Origin: Polytrichum commune
Lineage: Eukaryota; Streptophyta; Polytrichopsida; Polytrichales; Polytrichaceae
Length of the DNA: 64,000 nt
Assembly: GCA_950295325.1 (NCBI GenBank)
Contig: OX485806.1
Location: 18,908,001 to 18,972,000, forward strand
Direction of reading: 5' to 3'
The notes under the pieces are model-generated. The model did no database searches, was not told the DNA's origin, and was given only the letters and a program-made list of their open reading frames with translations. A program made the translations under genes and the position numbers. Positions 17,714 to 30,700 of this stretch are shown piece after piece; the first letter of the stretch is position 1, and each line of letters starts with the position of its first letter.

Positions 17714-17859
17714 GGACCGCGCGAACGCGAGCCCCTGCTGCCACAAATTATGACATGTATGACTCCAATAGGAGAATACTAGGGTCACCAAGCCCGTTGT
17801 GCAATGGGGCAGGCGACCTAGGCCATCCACCTTAGGGATCATGGATCCACCCTGCCCAG
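17714..17859 (+). pseudogene. Exon-like unit, copy 3 (frameshifted)
   Basis: Third copy of the 145-bp unit, again ending CAG|GTAAGTGAG. It is the most diverged: a one-base deletion in the second half disrupts the frame that is open in copies 1 and 2 and leads to a stop before the donor. The donor is intact although the frame is lost. Confidence 0.45.
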
Positions 17860-18114
17860 GTAAGTGAGTTCGTCAACGTTTAGACATGTTTCATACCTGA
17901 TTACTTCCATAAGTGGATCCTAAAGCTATGGGTTCTGGACACAAGCTGCCAGGAATGCTCAGAAAATGTGAAGAGCGACATCAATTAGTGAGCTTCACCT
18001 TGCACTCCTATTGCTTGGCGATTTTCTTACATTTTTGGGCAACATAAAGAGCAGGCAGAGAATCCGGATTGAGCTATGTAGTTATTCCGCAGGCCAATTG
18101 CACTCGGCATTCAC

Positions 18115-18420
18115 AAAATGAGTGATGAACCCAATCCTTCTGGGCTGAGGTGGGGGTGTTGGTGCAAGCAATGGTCACCAATTGGAAGCTCCCGTCCAGT
18201 AACACTAGACAGGATTAATTGGGCATGTATGAAATTCATGTTCATATTTGTAACATATATGCCCAAGAAAGGAGGTGATAGGGCCTCTAGGACTCGATCG
18301 CAACCAGGCTACTTGCGTAGCACCACAAAAATTCTATGTAGAACCAATTCACTGGAAGCACCATGTGGGAAGCCCCAACACGCAGTCAAATTCTAACCTG
18401 GGTCTATCTGTAATTTTTTT
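18115..18420 (+). repeat. Duplicated ~310-bp unit, copy 1
   Basis: Matches 18730-19042 in direct orientation about 610 bp away. Shared blocks include TAGACAGGAT(T/C)AATTGGGC, GGCTACTTGCGTAGCACCAC and GGGAAGCCCCAACACGCAGT. Copy 1 has lost about 30 bp relative to copy 2. No coding function is recognised; it is probably a transposon or retroelement fragment. Confidence 0.6.
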
Positions 18421-18473
18421 AAGATCGCTAATTTTCATTCGTAAAAAATTACAGGTAGACCCCAGGTTAGAAT
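18391..18473. repeat. Perfect-looking hairpin at the end of the duplicated unit
   Basis: An arm of about 28 bp at 18391-18418 (starting TTCTAACCTGGGTCTA) is the reverse complement of 18443-18473 (ending CCCCAGGTTAGAA), with one extra base in the right arm and a loop of about 25 bp. The left arm lies at the right end of the duplicated unit. Confidence 0.65.
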
Positions 18474-18729
18474 CCGTCTGTGGACCAGATACCACATCCT
18501 TTTGAGCCCCTTGTCAGTTCTTGGGTGTGACAGGTAGTGCATTCGGGAACGTACTTTCTCCAGGTTTGTGAAGATTTTATCAATGATCTTGGCTACCATA
18601 AGGAATTAAGTGCCTCACTGCATTATAAATGCTAACCCCAAAGTTTTCCCCAACTTATCCCAGTCCAAAGAACTCACCTTTTCACATACTACAAAGCACA
18701 AACGATCAGAGTTCAGATTACGTCTGAAT

Positions 18730-19042
18730 CAAGTGATGAAACTCAGCCCTCAACTGCCGGTGGAAGATTTTGTGCAGGCATTAATTGGAGGCTGTCATGC
18801 TGGAAAATTAGACAGGATCAATTGGGCCTGTAGGAAATTCTTGTGCACATGCAGAACATATTTCATTTCAGAACACTCTACCCTCCTCTTAAGAAGTAGG
18901 GCTCTTAGGCCTCTAGGATTCGATCGCAAGCAGGCTACTTGCGTAGCACCACTAAAATTCTATGTAGAACCAATTCAATGGAAGCACCTTATGGGAAGCC
19001 CCAACACGCAGTTGGATTCTAACCCGGGGTTCTATCTGTAAA
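18730..19042 (+). repeat. Duplicated ~310-bp unit, copy 2
   Basis: Direct copy of 18115-18420 ending close to the 3' end of the pectinesterase gene. It contains the sequence GGATTCGATCGCAAGCAGGC, which resembles a tRNA B box only loosely, so a SINE origin is not claimed. Confidence 0.55.
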
Positions 19043-19102
19043 AATGAAGTAAGAATGATATAATATGCTAGTCTCTAAGAATCAAGAGCTGGATGATGGT
19101 CG

Positions 19103-21580
19103 TCATGTGAGCGGTCTGAGAGACTGCGGAACCCAAGCCTCTCCATCCACAAAGCTCAGAGACAAGAATGGCGCTGCTTCCCAGTCTGTGAGCTCGTGAG
19201 ACCATGCTACCCTGCCTGTCTCATTCGCACCGGGGCCCGAACATCTGTACTGGCCATAATACACTGACCTGCACCAAGAACACGGCACCTTTAATACTGC
19301 AATTTGACGAGATGTCAAATTGCATAGCGATCGATGATCTACTTATTGTGGGTTAACAGAGTGTTAACGCACTCGCACTTCAAACCCTGCCTCCAATCCC
19401 AGTGTCAGTACTCCAATGAACAATTTTCGTTAAGATCATGTAAACCTCTTCTAAATCCGACAGAAGTGATATCAATGGATTCCTCCCAATGCCCTCTTTC
19501 CAAGCATGTTGCTCCTATATGTGAAAAACAAATCATCTATTCATTAGAAACATCAGAAAAGATTGAGAAACAATTGTTCACACCAGGAACATTATGCCAA
19601 TGTGCTACAATAGAATTGTTGAAGGTTAGGGGGCTTACTGTTCTCTTTCAGGGATGGCCCAGTCGAACCAGCCGAGGGTGAAGACGACGTTGGACATCCA
19701 AGTGTAGGAGTAGACCACTCGGGAGAAAGGTCCCCAAGCACGCCCTAAGTACACTTGGCCGGAGCCTGTGATGACACAGTTTTGGAAGGAGAAGCCTGTG
19801 TTGTCACTTGCATTCTGCCTCTTCTGTGCTGTGACTGCCCCCCACGTTGTTTGCACCACGTTCAATTCGCAATTCTGCAAAAATCAAATTGCGACGCCAC
19901 AAAATCTTAAGCCAAGAAAACATCCATGCAACATCTTGAGTGCTTGTACTGTTGCTTCCCACTAACCCCTTTATAATGTCCCGTCGCCAAGATTTGTACA
20001 ATCTCTCACATGCGTCACATAGGAAGATCAGTGTGCCATATGGCCAGACCTGCTGTTAGACTCAATGCTCTTGACAAGACACATGTGCTGAGATTTGCCC
20101 AAGAACGTTAAGGTGAAGGTACACTCAAAGAAACAAAGCAGCCATCACAAGGTGGTCACTTCTTGTTGGAGACCTTGGATACATGAAGAAATGACGAGAG
20201 ATTTTGGGACGCACATTGTAAATGGAAAGACCGTCACCAAAGACGAAGTCGATGCTCCCTTGGATGTAGCAATCCTTGAAGTAATGGCGGCCGTTATGGT
20301 CATACAGCGAGTCTTGGTTGCCGATGATGGTGCAGTGGTGGAACGCTGCGTAGTCGGAGGTGACGCGAAGCGCTACTGCCTGCATGCCAATAGCTCCTGG
20401 CGGCGGTGGCGGAGCGGTATTCTGCAGAACACAAATCATGCACAATTTCCTTCAATTCTCGAATATATCAAAAGCTGAAGCAGAAATTGTAGAATACACT
20501 TCAACGGTGGATTTCAAGATTGTCGGTGACCATATTTTTGCTGCAGAGCAGTTTAAGTGCTGACCTGGAAGGTTATGTTGCGAGCCAGGAAGAAGTTCCC
20601 CGCAACACCGAAAGTGGCACTGTCGAATGTGTGGTTTCCGGAGAGGAAGTTGGTGTCGTTCCACACTATGGTCGGCTGGCCTATCCCTTGCAGTGTGATG
20701 AACGGCCTGGTCTTCTCGATGAACACTTTCTCTCTGCAGCATTCAAAAACATTACACTCTAAGTACAATGTGGAAGCAACCTAGAAACACATTATCAACC
20801 TTCGAACATCGACACTTACAACTGAATGAGTGCATGTAAATGGGACTAAACTTGACCAAACTTATCTACAACTCCATCTAAGGAACTAGTGTTGCGTGGA
20901 AGTTAGTTGAACTTCCACAGTTAAGATAAGAAGTTGGGGGAGCTATATAGTATAGACAGCTCGTCGCCAACTTCTTGGTGTTTCTTTGGGCTCCACCTCT
21001 CCAGCAGCTCATGGAGGAGGTAGTTCATGCCTGAGTAGAAATTGGTGAAGAGAGAAAGTTATAACAGAAGGGCTTTCGAAACAATATCGGAGGATGATCA
21101 CAGTACAGTACAGTACCTGTAAACACCGGCATTGACTTGAATGGTGATGCGGTACTGCCGGTACCGGTTAGGAGGAATGGAATTTAAGGCATCATTAATC
21201 GACCAGAAGTTGCCAAACCCATTCTGATCCACCACGATGTAAGTAGCCGGCGACACCACGCTCTCCCAGTCTAGGTACTGCTTCATCCCAGGGAAGTCCG
21301 TGGAGAGGTCAGGCTGCGCCATACCCGGGACACCGTTGAGGTCGTTCGTCGACATAGCCGCTTGTCTCTGGTCATGCCTCTGTCTCACACTTGCTACCCA
21401 GTTTGCGTACTCATCCGCGGCGACTTTCTGTGCTTCGGGGTTCAAGACAGGCTGCTGCTTTGCATTTGCTTGCAGGCTCCGGATATGGTGTTTGGTGCAG
21501 CTGACACCGAGAAGGTTCAGAATTACAATTACTGAAATACTGATCAAAGGCATGGCTGCAACATGATTCCTTGCACCCAT
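19103..21580 (-). CDS. Secreted pectinesterase (pectin methylesterase), five exons
   Basis: Removes methyl esters from homogalacturonan in the cell wall. Exons in transcript order: 21580-21117, 20733-20565, 20421-20215, 19874-19639, 19268-19103. All introns are GT-AG and the phases give an uninterrupted 413-residue protein. A hydrophobic segment (residues 11-28) after the start is a signal peptide. Residues 30-100 are a linker with [15 protein letters not shown]. There is no room for an N-terminal PMEI inhibitor domain, so this is a short (group 2, non-pro) enzyme. The catalytic domain shows GVYREKV (152), Gln225 in GMQAVAL, Gln247-Asp248 in GNQDSLY, Asp269 in [10 protein letters not shown], and Arg325/Trp327 in [10 protein letters not shown]. 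All canonical catalytic positions are kept. The last exon encodes a Cys-containing [13 protein letters not shown] segment usual in the family. The isoform was not assigned. The ATG at 21580 is preferred; Met10 is an alternative. Confidence 0.95.
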
Positions 21581-21769
21581 TGCAATGAGATGCAGCTGAT
21601 GGCCGCTTTACCGAGACGCTGCTACTCTTGGTTGAACCCTAACTCTTTGCACAGCTGCTAGGATATATAAGGGTCACAAATCCATGTGGGAGCAGAGTTG
21701 TTGCAAAGTGGACATCTCCAAGCTTGCTGATTATAAAAATCCTGAATTTTGAGCCTTTACTCGAACCTT

Positions 21770-22470
21770 TACTTATCCCTTACGCTCCAACCTCCCAGCT
21801 TTCTTCAATCTCTCTCACTACTGACAGCCTCCTATCCGAATCTTGATGACACTGCATGTCCTTCACACTGCAGCAATATCAACCAACAATGGTTCCCCTA
21901 AGGTTACTTCCAAATGAGTGGACCTAATGTTGGTGTGCAGATCAGCTTCAACATTCAGGCTACTGCTATTGGACTCTAGAAGCAAACTCACTCGCTCCAG
22001 CTACGCCCGCGAAACAATCTTCCTCCAACAGCCTCCTCCGAATCTTTGACACTGCCCTTCAAGCTACAGGAAGCATCAAAGCTTCAAAGCTTATAACTTT
22101 CAAATGAGCTAGCACCGAAAGTTGTTTGCAAATGAGCTTCAACTCTCAACCATACTTCTATTGTAAGTACTCCAGAAACAAACTCCTCACCCCAGCTACA
22201 CCTTGTGAACAATCATCCTCTGACAGCCTCCTCCTCCGAATCTTGACATGCCCTTCAAGCTGCAGCTAGCTCCAAGCAACAAAGCTTATAACTTCCAAAT
22301 GAGCAAGCATCAAATGTTACAGTTTTGCAATGGGTTTCAACTCTCAAGCTACTACTATTGTAACTACATACTCCAAGAGCAAACTCCTCACCCCAGCTAC
22401 ACCCTGTGAACAATCTTTCACTGACAAGCCTCCGTCTACTCCGAATATTAATTGACACTGCCCAGCTTCG
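21770..22470. repeat. ~200-bp tandem repeats upstream of the pectinesterase
   Basis: Three to four imperfect copies. The block AAACTC(C/A)(C/T)TC..CCAGCTAC recurs at 21984, 22180 and 22381 (spacing 196 and 201 bp), and GACAGCCTCCT..CCGAATCTTGA recurs in phase with it. The array begins about 190 bp upstream of the pectinesterase start codon, so it occupies the promoter-proximal region of that gene. Confidence 0.7.
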
Positions 22471-23507
22471 ACTTATGTCGCTAACTAACTTAGCTGGAGC
22501 ATCAAGCTACCCACCTAGCCCCAATCTTGCTTCCATATGACTCGTAGCACGGCCACTGGATTCTCACCCTGCAGTCTTCTGACATGCTTGACAATGCATA
22601 ATATTATTGAGAGATACCTAGGCAGGTCAAGCTAGCTCCATCCAGGTAGAAGAATACTCGACTGGTGTCGATCGAGTCACGCCGAGTGGCAGAAAACCAG
22701 CTGTATGCAATCATGTTAGGGACATTCATCGGAGGCCGTGTAAATTAAGGAAGTTGGGTAGACTACAAGGAATCCAGACCCTGGAGACTGGACATGGCGG
22801 AGATGGTGGTGGGTTATGGTGCAGTCTACGCGTTTTGTGGTGTCAGAAACTGTAAGGATGGAGGGAACTGGAAGAGAGACGAAGTTATAAGTTATTGCAT
22901 TGAAGGTGAATAAGCTTGCCCCTTGGTAAGTACTTATTGCAGCTAGTTGCAGCCTTACTTTGCTTCTTCATTGCATTTCAGGGGTATACAATGCTCCTGA
23001 AGCTCAAGCTCAAGCTCCTGCGTTTCCAAGCAAATTCCCAACCTGGACAGTACTGTACAGTGCCTCTTTTTTTAAAAATAACTATGGGGACTATGCGACC
23101 TTCTCATGACACATTGTCAACGGACTTTAATAATTCATAACAATTCAAGATTAGCTCCAAATGTTTTTGGGATTAATCCTAGCTCCTCCAAATACATTTG
23201 CAAACATGTGTTAATTTCAACCTCATGAATTCGAGTAGTATAAGGTAACAAATACGGTCCATCTACCATATGCATTGTCATGTGAAACAAATAGAAATAG
23301 TGGGTTGGTACTGCAATCATAATGCATAACTTGAGTATTTTCATCATTTATGCTAGTTTTTCTTACTAGTCCTGCATCATCAGAGTTCTTGGTTTCATGG
23401 GCCTCCTAGGCCATTACATCTTTGTCTTTGAATGAACACATCCAAGATTTGGACCACATCGGTAACCAATTCCTTATTTATGTTATGAATTCATGTGTTC
23501 ATAAATC

Positions 23508-23515
<8 letters not shown>
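22471..23515. other. Intergenic, no gene recognised
   Basis: Mixed-composition DNA upstream of the pectinesterase. No open frame with recognisable motifs and no transposon ends were seen. Confidence 0.4.

Positions 23516-23587
<72 letters not shown>
23516..23587. repeat. Compound microsatellite (TG)n-(GATA)n
   Basis: An uninterrupted TG tract of about 38 bp, with one C near its end, is followed directly by about nine copies of GATA. It is preceded by a short TATATA run. Confidence 0.95.
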
Positions 23588-23999
23588 TACAATTTTTCTC
23601 TCTTCTATTCAACTTGAATATCTAAATGAAGTGTCATCAAATTAGGGTGGACTACTTTAGTTCAACATCTTTGGTGAAATAAAATGTCTCACTAAAATTA
23701 TTGTAAGTTTCATGCGTCACTACACATGGTTGCATTGCTATCTTTGCACACCATTTTGCCACAACTTTCAAAGTGAACATCGTCTGTAAAAATCTTAAGA
23801 TTGTTTGTTACACCTTGATGTCACCTCTATTGGAAGTCCACACTAAATGTTATAATATATGTTTAAGTCCATGTATAATGAAATGTAATGTCTTGCACAT
23901 TATACAAATTTCTCTATTTTGTAACCTAATGTGGTATTCTACTACAATGTGCACCACAAATCAATCTAACCAAATCAACAACAATTTTTTTAAATAAGA

Positions 24000-24830
24000 A
24001 GCCCAAATCACACAAACTTTGAAATCCCGATATGCCCAATACATGGGCAATCATAGGAAAAAATATCTTTTTGGCCCCTTACCCACCCCAATCCCAACTA
24101 CACCCTATGCCCCATAAACGACAAACATACGTAGCCCCACCTCCTATCCACATGCATACATCCTTATCTCAAAGGCCTAAGAATAACCATGCATAATAAC
24201 GCCATACACCTTAGAGCCCAAACACTACAAGCTACTAAATCCACCCAGTTTTCCACATTAATTAACACAAGGAATCTCCACAACAAACCTCCCGACTCAA
24301 CAATTCCAAACTAATATTGAGATATACATGTACCCACCCACCATGTCAGTGCCTAGCAAAACTAAGACCATACATCTTATGAGTAATAAGAGCACCCGAC
24401 ACTAGCCAAACACCAATAACCCCCTCCCACTCACACACACTTGAATTCACATATTGCCATGACACATACCCCAGAGCAAGCCCTCGGACAAAAACACACT
24501 AAATATGATCCACTAATAAATACTACAATAAATAACGGATGGAAAGTAAACCCTCTCATAACCATCACAACCATGTAAGAGGCGCCATACACAAACACTC
24601 AATAAAAAGAACTCAATGACCTCACCATTCCCAAACCCACCATTAAAACTCTCATGAGAAAAATACACCAAAACGCTATCAAAAACCCTCACATACCTCA
24701 TACTCAACAAAAGAAAATTGACAATAGACAAACACCCGTTCCCCCCCCCCCCCCCCCCAACCCCCAACATGCAAAGAGCCCACCTTCTGAAAGGAAGGCA
24801 AAACACCTTAAATTGAATCATGATTAACCA
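24000..24830. other. Strand-skewed A+C-rich, G-poor block
   Basis: For about 800 bp the plus strand is dominated by A and C with very few G residues, ending near a poly-C run at 24740-24758. Flanking DNA does not show this. No coding frame was recognised in the block. Confidence 0.55.
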
Positions 24831-25520
24831 TGATCAGTACAAAGTCAACGGACTCAAATTGGTACATAACACCAACATTTTTTTATTTTTTTATTTTTTA
24901 AAGATAGAAAAAGAAGACCAACACCTAAAAAAGGAAAAATAAAAGTGCACTTCCTGATCAAAGGAATTATTGTTCTTTAGAATTAGTACCAGCATGTCGA
25001 TTAGAAATGACATATCAAGCTTCTTAAACATATCACACTCTAATGTTCATTGCTTACATACGATTCCCAGAGCGGGCCACCCATTTCCAATCCTCTGGAA
25101 ACACTTGGACAAAAACAAACCCAACCCAACAAACCAGCCATCAATCCATCCACCTGCAAAGCCTCATGTGCGAGTGACAAAACATGGCACCCAGTCTTGT
25201 TTTTGCTTCTGTAAGTTAAGTTAGATGAGGGGTGCGATGCTCGATCAATAAGTGCAACACAATTGATCCTGCTGCTGCTGTTGGGCACTCACAGAAAGAT
25301 CCAGATTTGCAAAATGATGGCCCCAGAGATTTAACACTTGCACTTATAGCCAGTTGGTTACCTATCACGTGTAAGTTATGTATTGCACCATGAAACAGAT
25401 CATTGTGTATGAAGATAACATGCCAGATAGACATAAAGAACCGGTAATTGATCCGTTTCTTGGAGATTTCATGTTTTTCATTGACTTCCCAGTAGCAGAT
25501 AATTTAGGTCTGTACGTTTA

Positions 25521-25825
25521 AGGTATGTGGGTGTTATTCTGTTTGTTTTTCATGTTCTGCAACTTCTCCTCGTTAGATTCACGTACTTCTAACAAAAGAT
25601 CGGTTAGATTTACGTGAATCAACAAAAAAAAATCAGTTCTCCCGTGATTTAGTCAAGGTTAACAGAAATGCATGTCTGGATAGTAGTGAATAGAATTTGA
25701 AGACGCAGTCCAATCTCTATTAAATACGTGTCTTTGTGGCATTGGTTCTTTGATTCTCAGCGAACCATGCACCGATTAAATATAGGGGTCCGATTAAGAG
25801 AAGTAACCGAATAGCGTCCGCATAC
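25521..25825 (+). mobile_element. TIR MITE flanked by TA (family AGGTATGTGGG), copy 2
   Basis: Begins AGGTATGTGGGTGTTATTCT and ends GTCCGCATAC, with TA at 25519-25520 and 25826-25827. The interior shares AGTCCAATCTCT and ATAGGGGTCCGATTAAGA-like blocks with the 59907-60797 copy. It is non-coding. Confidence 0.55.
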
Positions 25826-27335
25826 TATGTATATTTGTATATGTCTCGATGGTATTTTCATTTGCATGATCCGTAGTATAGGACAACCGGTTACAATCCT
25901 CAAGATATTGGTGATTTTCTCTATGAGGTAGAGTATTTGCATGCATCATCAATCACCACATTATGCACTCGAGCAATACTACTGTACCGTTTATGATATT
26001 TAGCGTCACATACAATACTTGCAAAGGGTCTAAACTAGATGACTAGAGGTCTCAAAGTGTCAAAGAAACATGTGCTACAAATTCGTGGTTGGCAGCGTCG
26101 GATTTATTAAGGCTGCAATGAAGATCGATCTCATTAACAAGGTAAACGCACTTATCTCCATGATTTCATCTTTGGATTTTGTGGTTGTTTTTGGATGTCT
26201 CATGTTTTTACTCTTTGCGCTTGCACATACTTGTTTATGTTGTGATGTTAGTTGATCTATATCTTTTGTTTCTATCAATATGGTTTAATGACTTGGTTAT
26301 ATGCTTGCAAATGCTACAACCATGATGGTGATGGAATTGGGAAGCAGGTTTCCCCCTAGTGAGGTAATTTATGCACTATAATCCCTTGTGTATTCTCAAT
26401 TGTAGCTCGAGCCGAGACATGAGGACAAGCTCACATGGTACATAAACATTTGATCACCCCATGGATATCTCTCATGCTCCACATGTTTATGATACAAATC
26501 CAACAGTGTTGAGTGGAATGGCAATCGATCAACAATTCCATTGGTTTACAGTGGCAATGGTGAATAACTCCCCTCGTGCTATGAGGACGTGGACATGCAC
26601 ATTCACCCTTTAACCAAACTATGGTGTGCTTTGGCACAATTTGACCCTTTGAAGGGTATGTTTCCCAAGTTCTTCAAGCTTGCAAGAATTGCAATGATCC
26701 AAGTAAGGGTTCCTTTTTCTTTTTCTTTTTTGAAAAACAAACCTCGCTTCATTAAAATTATTCATGCTTATGTATTCATGCTTGGTAATGCATGGTGGTT
26801 TCTTTTGCTGACTTTCTCTCATTACATCCTATTTTGTAGGTTCTTGGGAGCATGGAAGATGAGAGTACATTCTCTAATGTCTCATTCTCAAAGAACAAAC
26901 TCCGCAACCGATTAATTGAACGTTTACCTCTTGCTACAACAATGTTTGCACAAAAACACTACACAACGACATCATTCCCGTAAAAGGAAGTCATATCAAA
27001 TTGGAAAGCTTGCAAGCCAAAGCGAGCACGACATGCACTCAGTGTGTGACTTACACATAATGAAACATTTTCGGGTTTTTAATCCCACTTCTTCATTACT
27101 ACTTACAATACAAGTGACTAATATAACTTTATAGTTTCTTGAGTCTACATGTCACATGCCTTATGGGCAATGCATGCCATTTTGAATAAAGAAACGGTTT
27201 CCTCCTACATCCTTTTGTGGTAAGATTTGTGGGGATGCAATTTTGCATTGTTACTATTGCATTTTGTTGTTCCAAATGATGACCTTGCAATGCCTTATTC
27301 TTTTCACTTAGCTTAAAATCTGCCACCCACCCAAA
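25826..27335. other. Intergenic, no gene recognised
   Basis: AT-rich DNA with short open frames that lack family motifs. No transposon termini were recognised. Confidence 0.4.
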
Positions 27336-27778
27336 ACAAGTATCGCATTCGTCATTCTCTCTGGCCACCCTAATACAATGCCAATTTTATTTCACCACAC
27401 ATCTGATCACAAAGTCTTCATTGTTCTGACATGTTCACAAAACCGAAAATGCAGTGTGAAATACCATTCAAAGAGTCGGCCGGAAGTTGGCGTAGCCTGC
27501 CATCTTGTCAAAGGCATTTTGGCAACAAATGGGGCCAATTTCTCCACGCAAACAAGTATCGCATTCGTCATTCTCCGTGGCCACCCTAATACAACGCCGA
27601 TTTTATTTCACCACACCTCTGATTGCAAAGTCTTCATTGTTCCAACATGTTCACACAGCTGAAAATGCAATGTGAAATACCACTCCAAAACTCGGGCGGA
27701 AATTGGCGTCGCCTGCCCTGCCATCTTGTCTTGTCAAAGGCATTCTGGCAACAAGTGGGGCCGATTTCTCCACGTTTT
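27336..27778. repeat. Tandem duplication, ~216-bp unit
   Basis: Unit 1 (27336-27551) and unit 2 (27552-27778) both begin ACAAGTATCGCATTCGTCAT and share TTTCACCACAC, AAGTCTTCATTGTT and GGGGCC(A/G)ATTTCTCCACG. Divergence is modest, and unit 2 has small insertions such as a repeated CTTGT. Frames across it do not match a known protein. Confidence 0.75.
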
Positions 27779-30700
27779 TGGAGGCGGCTGACAGGCCCCT
27801 TCATCACAAAGCTGCTGCTGGCTCTTGTGCTTTGTCATTAACACCTCGTACCAACCCTGGCAGAACAACTTCGCCTGGCCATCATCCTCTTTGGCTCCTT
27901 CTGCCAACGGGGGAGCCGGCTCGAGGCCGAGACTTTGGAATATAAATCGCTCTAAGCTTCCGACACAAGCCTTGCATTGGATGCTTGTGGTTTGGTTTAT
28001 TCCCATTCTACGATGGTGTACGATGAGTTCCGTGCTGGCCTGTGGTGTTGTGAAGAAAAGAAAAGAAAATGAGAAAAAAGAAGAAGGAATGTTAGTGTCG
28101 ATCCAGCTGACGTGCGATGTCCGTTCATCAATCTCTCCTACGGTGTTGTAATGTAGGGTGGGTCTTTATGATGAGAGTCCAGGTTCGAGAAACTTGGGGT
28201 TCAAAGCACCCCTTCATGGACTTTAGTTTCAAACTTGAGGTTGATCCAAGCTTCAAGATTGGTATCTGAAATCATGATTATTTTTTTTGGAGTTGGTTCT
28301 GTCGAAGATGTGACAGGATAGTGATGCTACGTTACTGTCCCTTCAAATTTTGTCATGTCTTTGGACTAGGCCTTAGTGTAAACTCCTTGGATCCAAATTT
28401 GTGCCCTTGGCCGAATTGAGGATCATTTGATTTTGTGCAACATCCTTGGTCTTGGACTTTGACGCAAACTCGCCGTGAGTTAACCCCAAAAAGCATTGGT
28501 TTACGTTTTATGGCCTACGAAATAGTTTGTATGATCCAATAGCAACATGTATGATAGTCAAATAATTTTACTTAGTATATTTAACGAAACCTATTACAAA
28601 GAAGACAAGAAAATATGATCATGTGTAACAACGAAAAGAGAAAAAGAACAATGATGTATTAACATCAACAAGAAATAACTAAGTTCAATGGTCGACTGAT
28701 TTAGATTGTACTCATATATAACATGGGTGGTATGTGTTTGAATGCGAGCCATTTGCACGAGTCCAAATCTCTTAACATTTCTTTTTGCAATACTATATAT
28801 GTATACTCTAAATAAAAACTACATAAGAATTGAAACAGAATCATTTTGTATATTTTCTAACCATTTTTAGTTGAAAACACTGTAAACATATGATGCAAGG
28901 GTCATCTTCCTACATCATTTGGAAAACTTGCAAACCTTCCATAGTGATAAATTTGCAGTTCTTTTTTCAAAAGTGACGCAAGAAGACTGCTGAGGACTCA
29001 TGTACTGATAATGAAACAGTAATAAGTAAGCGCCTTTAAACAACTCCATACGACATCTTGAGATCCGTAATGAGCTTCTTGAAGCTTTAATTAAGAGATG
29101 AAATGGTGATGTGGTTAATTTTCCCGCCATCACGAAATACACCTCCAAATTAATGGCTCATGGCCAGCACTTCAACCCTTTTGCAAAGCCGCACATGTCT
29201 CATGAAGGAAGCTCAACAAAATCTAGGATACTAACTTACTTAGCCGCCCAGTACTGTATTCATGCGTGTGATTATAACCCTAAATTTGGAGTTGAAGTTA
29301 CAAGGAGTACGGGAATTGAAGTTGCCGTGGTCTTCGTCAATTTACGATCTCATTTTGTTGGACTACCACTACTGCATGCCCAGGCTCCATCTCTATTGAG
29401 TTTGATCGCATCGAGCTTCCACAACACCTACCATCGGAGGTGTGGTTAAAACCAGTGTTGGTTTTAGAATCGTCTATTTTAGGGTTTTTCGATGAGGATG
29501 CTATAGTGAGGAAAAGTATAACATGTTTGTAATGAGGAATCCAATTTTGTGGCTATCAGTAAAGCATTTTTGTTTTTGATATCATTTGGGTTTATATACC
29601 ATGCAAGAGTTTTCACGTCCAGGTAAATTCTCCATGGACTCAAGTTGAGTTTTTTGAAGAGTTTGCAATGTGCACCTAAGTTTGCCATCGGAAACGTGTG
29701 GGAACATTAATCTCGGGATTGGGATACATGTACACGAGATGTATAATAGGTTGCCATTCGTACAATCTGAGTTTGATTTTTGATTGTTGCAGAACTTGAG
29801 TATATTTCAACTGAATGTGCTAACTTACCCTAGAATGTTAACCACATGGCAACAAGTAGTTAAAGATCCAAAAGAACAACCAATAGCTAAAGGTGTGTGG
29901 CCATATTGTGGATGCTTCCACTTCCACAAACAACTTTGGTTGTTGGATTGTATTGAGATTCATCTCATCCAAGTAGCAATTGCGTGCAAATCACGCAGGT
30001 TATGATTTAATGTTTCAAAGTTGGGGTCGATATCAAAATGCTCATGAGGTCAAAGCAAAGATTTTGTTGCTCTTGAAGCGATCACGACGAGGCCCATGCA
30101 ACCATGTCAATAAACAAACCTTGAACAATTAATATTTCAATCTTGTCATAATTCACATATTTATTTTGTGTCGATTCCTAACTACGAGTCTTTTCATATA
30201 CCACCCTAATATAGGTGTACATTTCATACAAGTGACTCCTTAAGGCCCACATAACTGGAGTTGGTTGCTTGTCAAATAAGTCGTCGAGTTAGAATTATGC
30301 AACTTTGCTTTAGTTCTAAGTTACATTAAGGTTGATCATACTAAAACCAACACCCTAAAATCTCGCATTGGAAAGACCACATTGATGTTTGAGAATGTTT
30401 GCCACCTTAACAACAAACTCGCGTGTTGTTAAGGTCATCTACCAATAAAACTTCAAACCCTTGCAACTTTTACATCCATTATTTAAATGAGGCATACTTT
30501 GGTGCGTTGGAAACTCCTTTCAATTGCTCATGACGGACATAAAAATCTCTATCAGTTTTACAACTCCTAGTAGATACACTTAGTGTTTGAAGTGATCATT
30601 TTAGCACAAGCTACCATACATTTTAAAGGGAAAAAAACCCCACCCTTCGAAAGGATGGCATTACTCCTTACCTTGCATCATGGACAACCATGATCAACTT

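Noticed and set aside
20095-20478. 127-codon plus-strand frame over the pectinesterase
   Set aside because: It is antisense to conserved exon 3 of the pectinesterase, which carries the active site.
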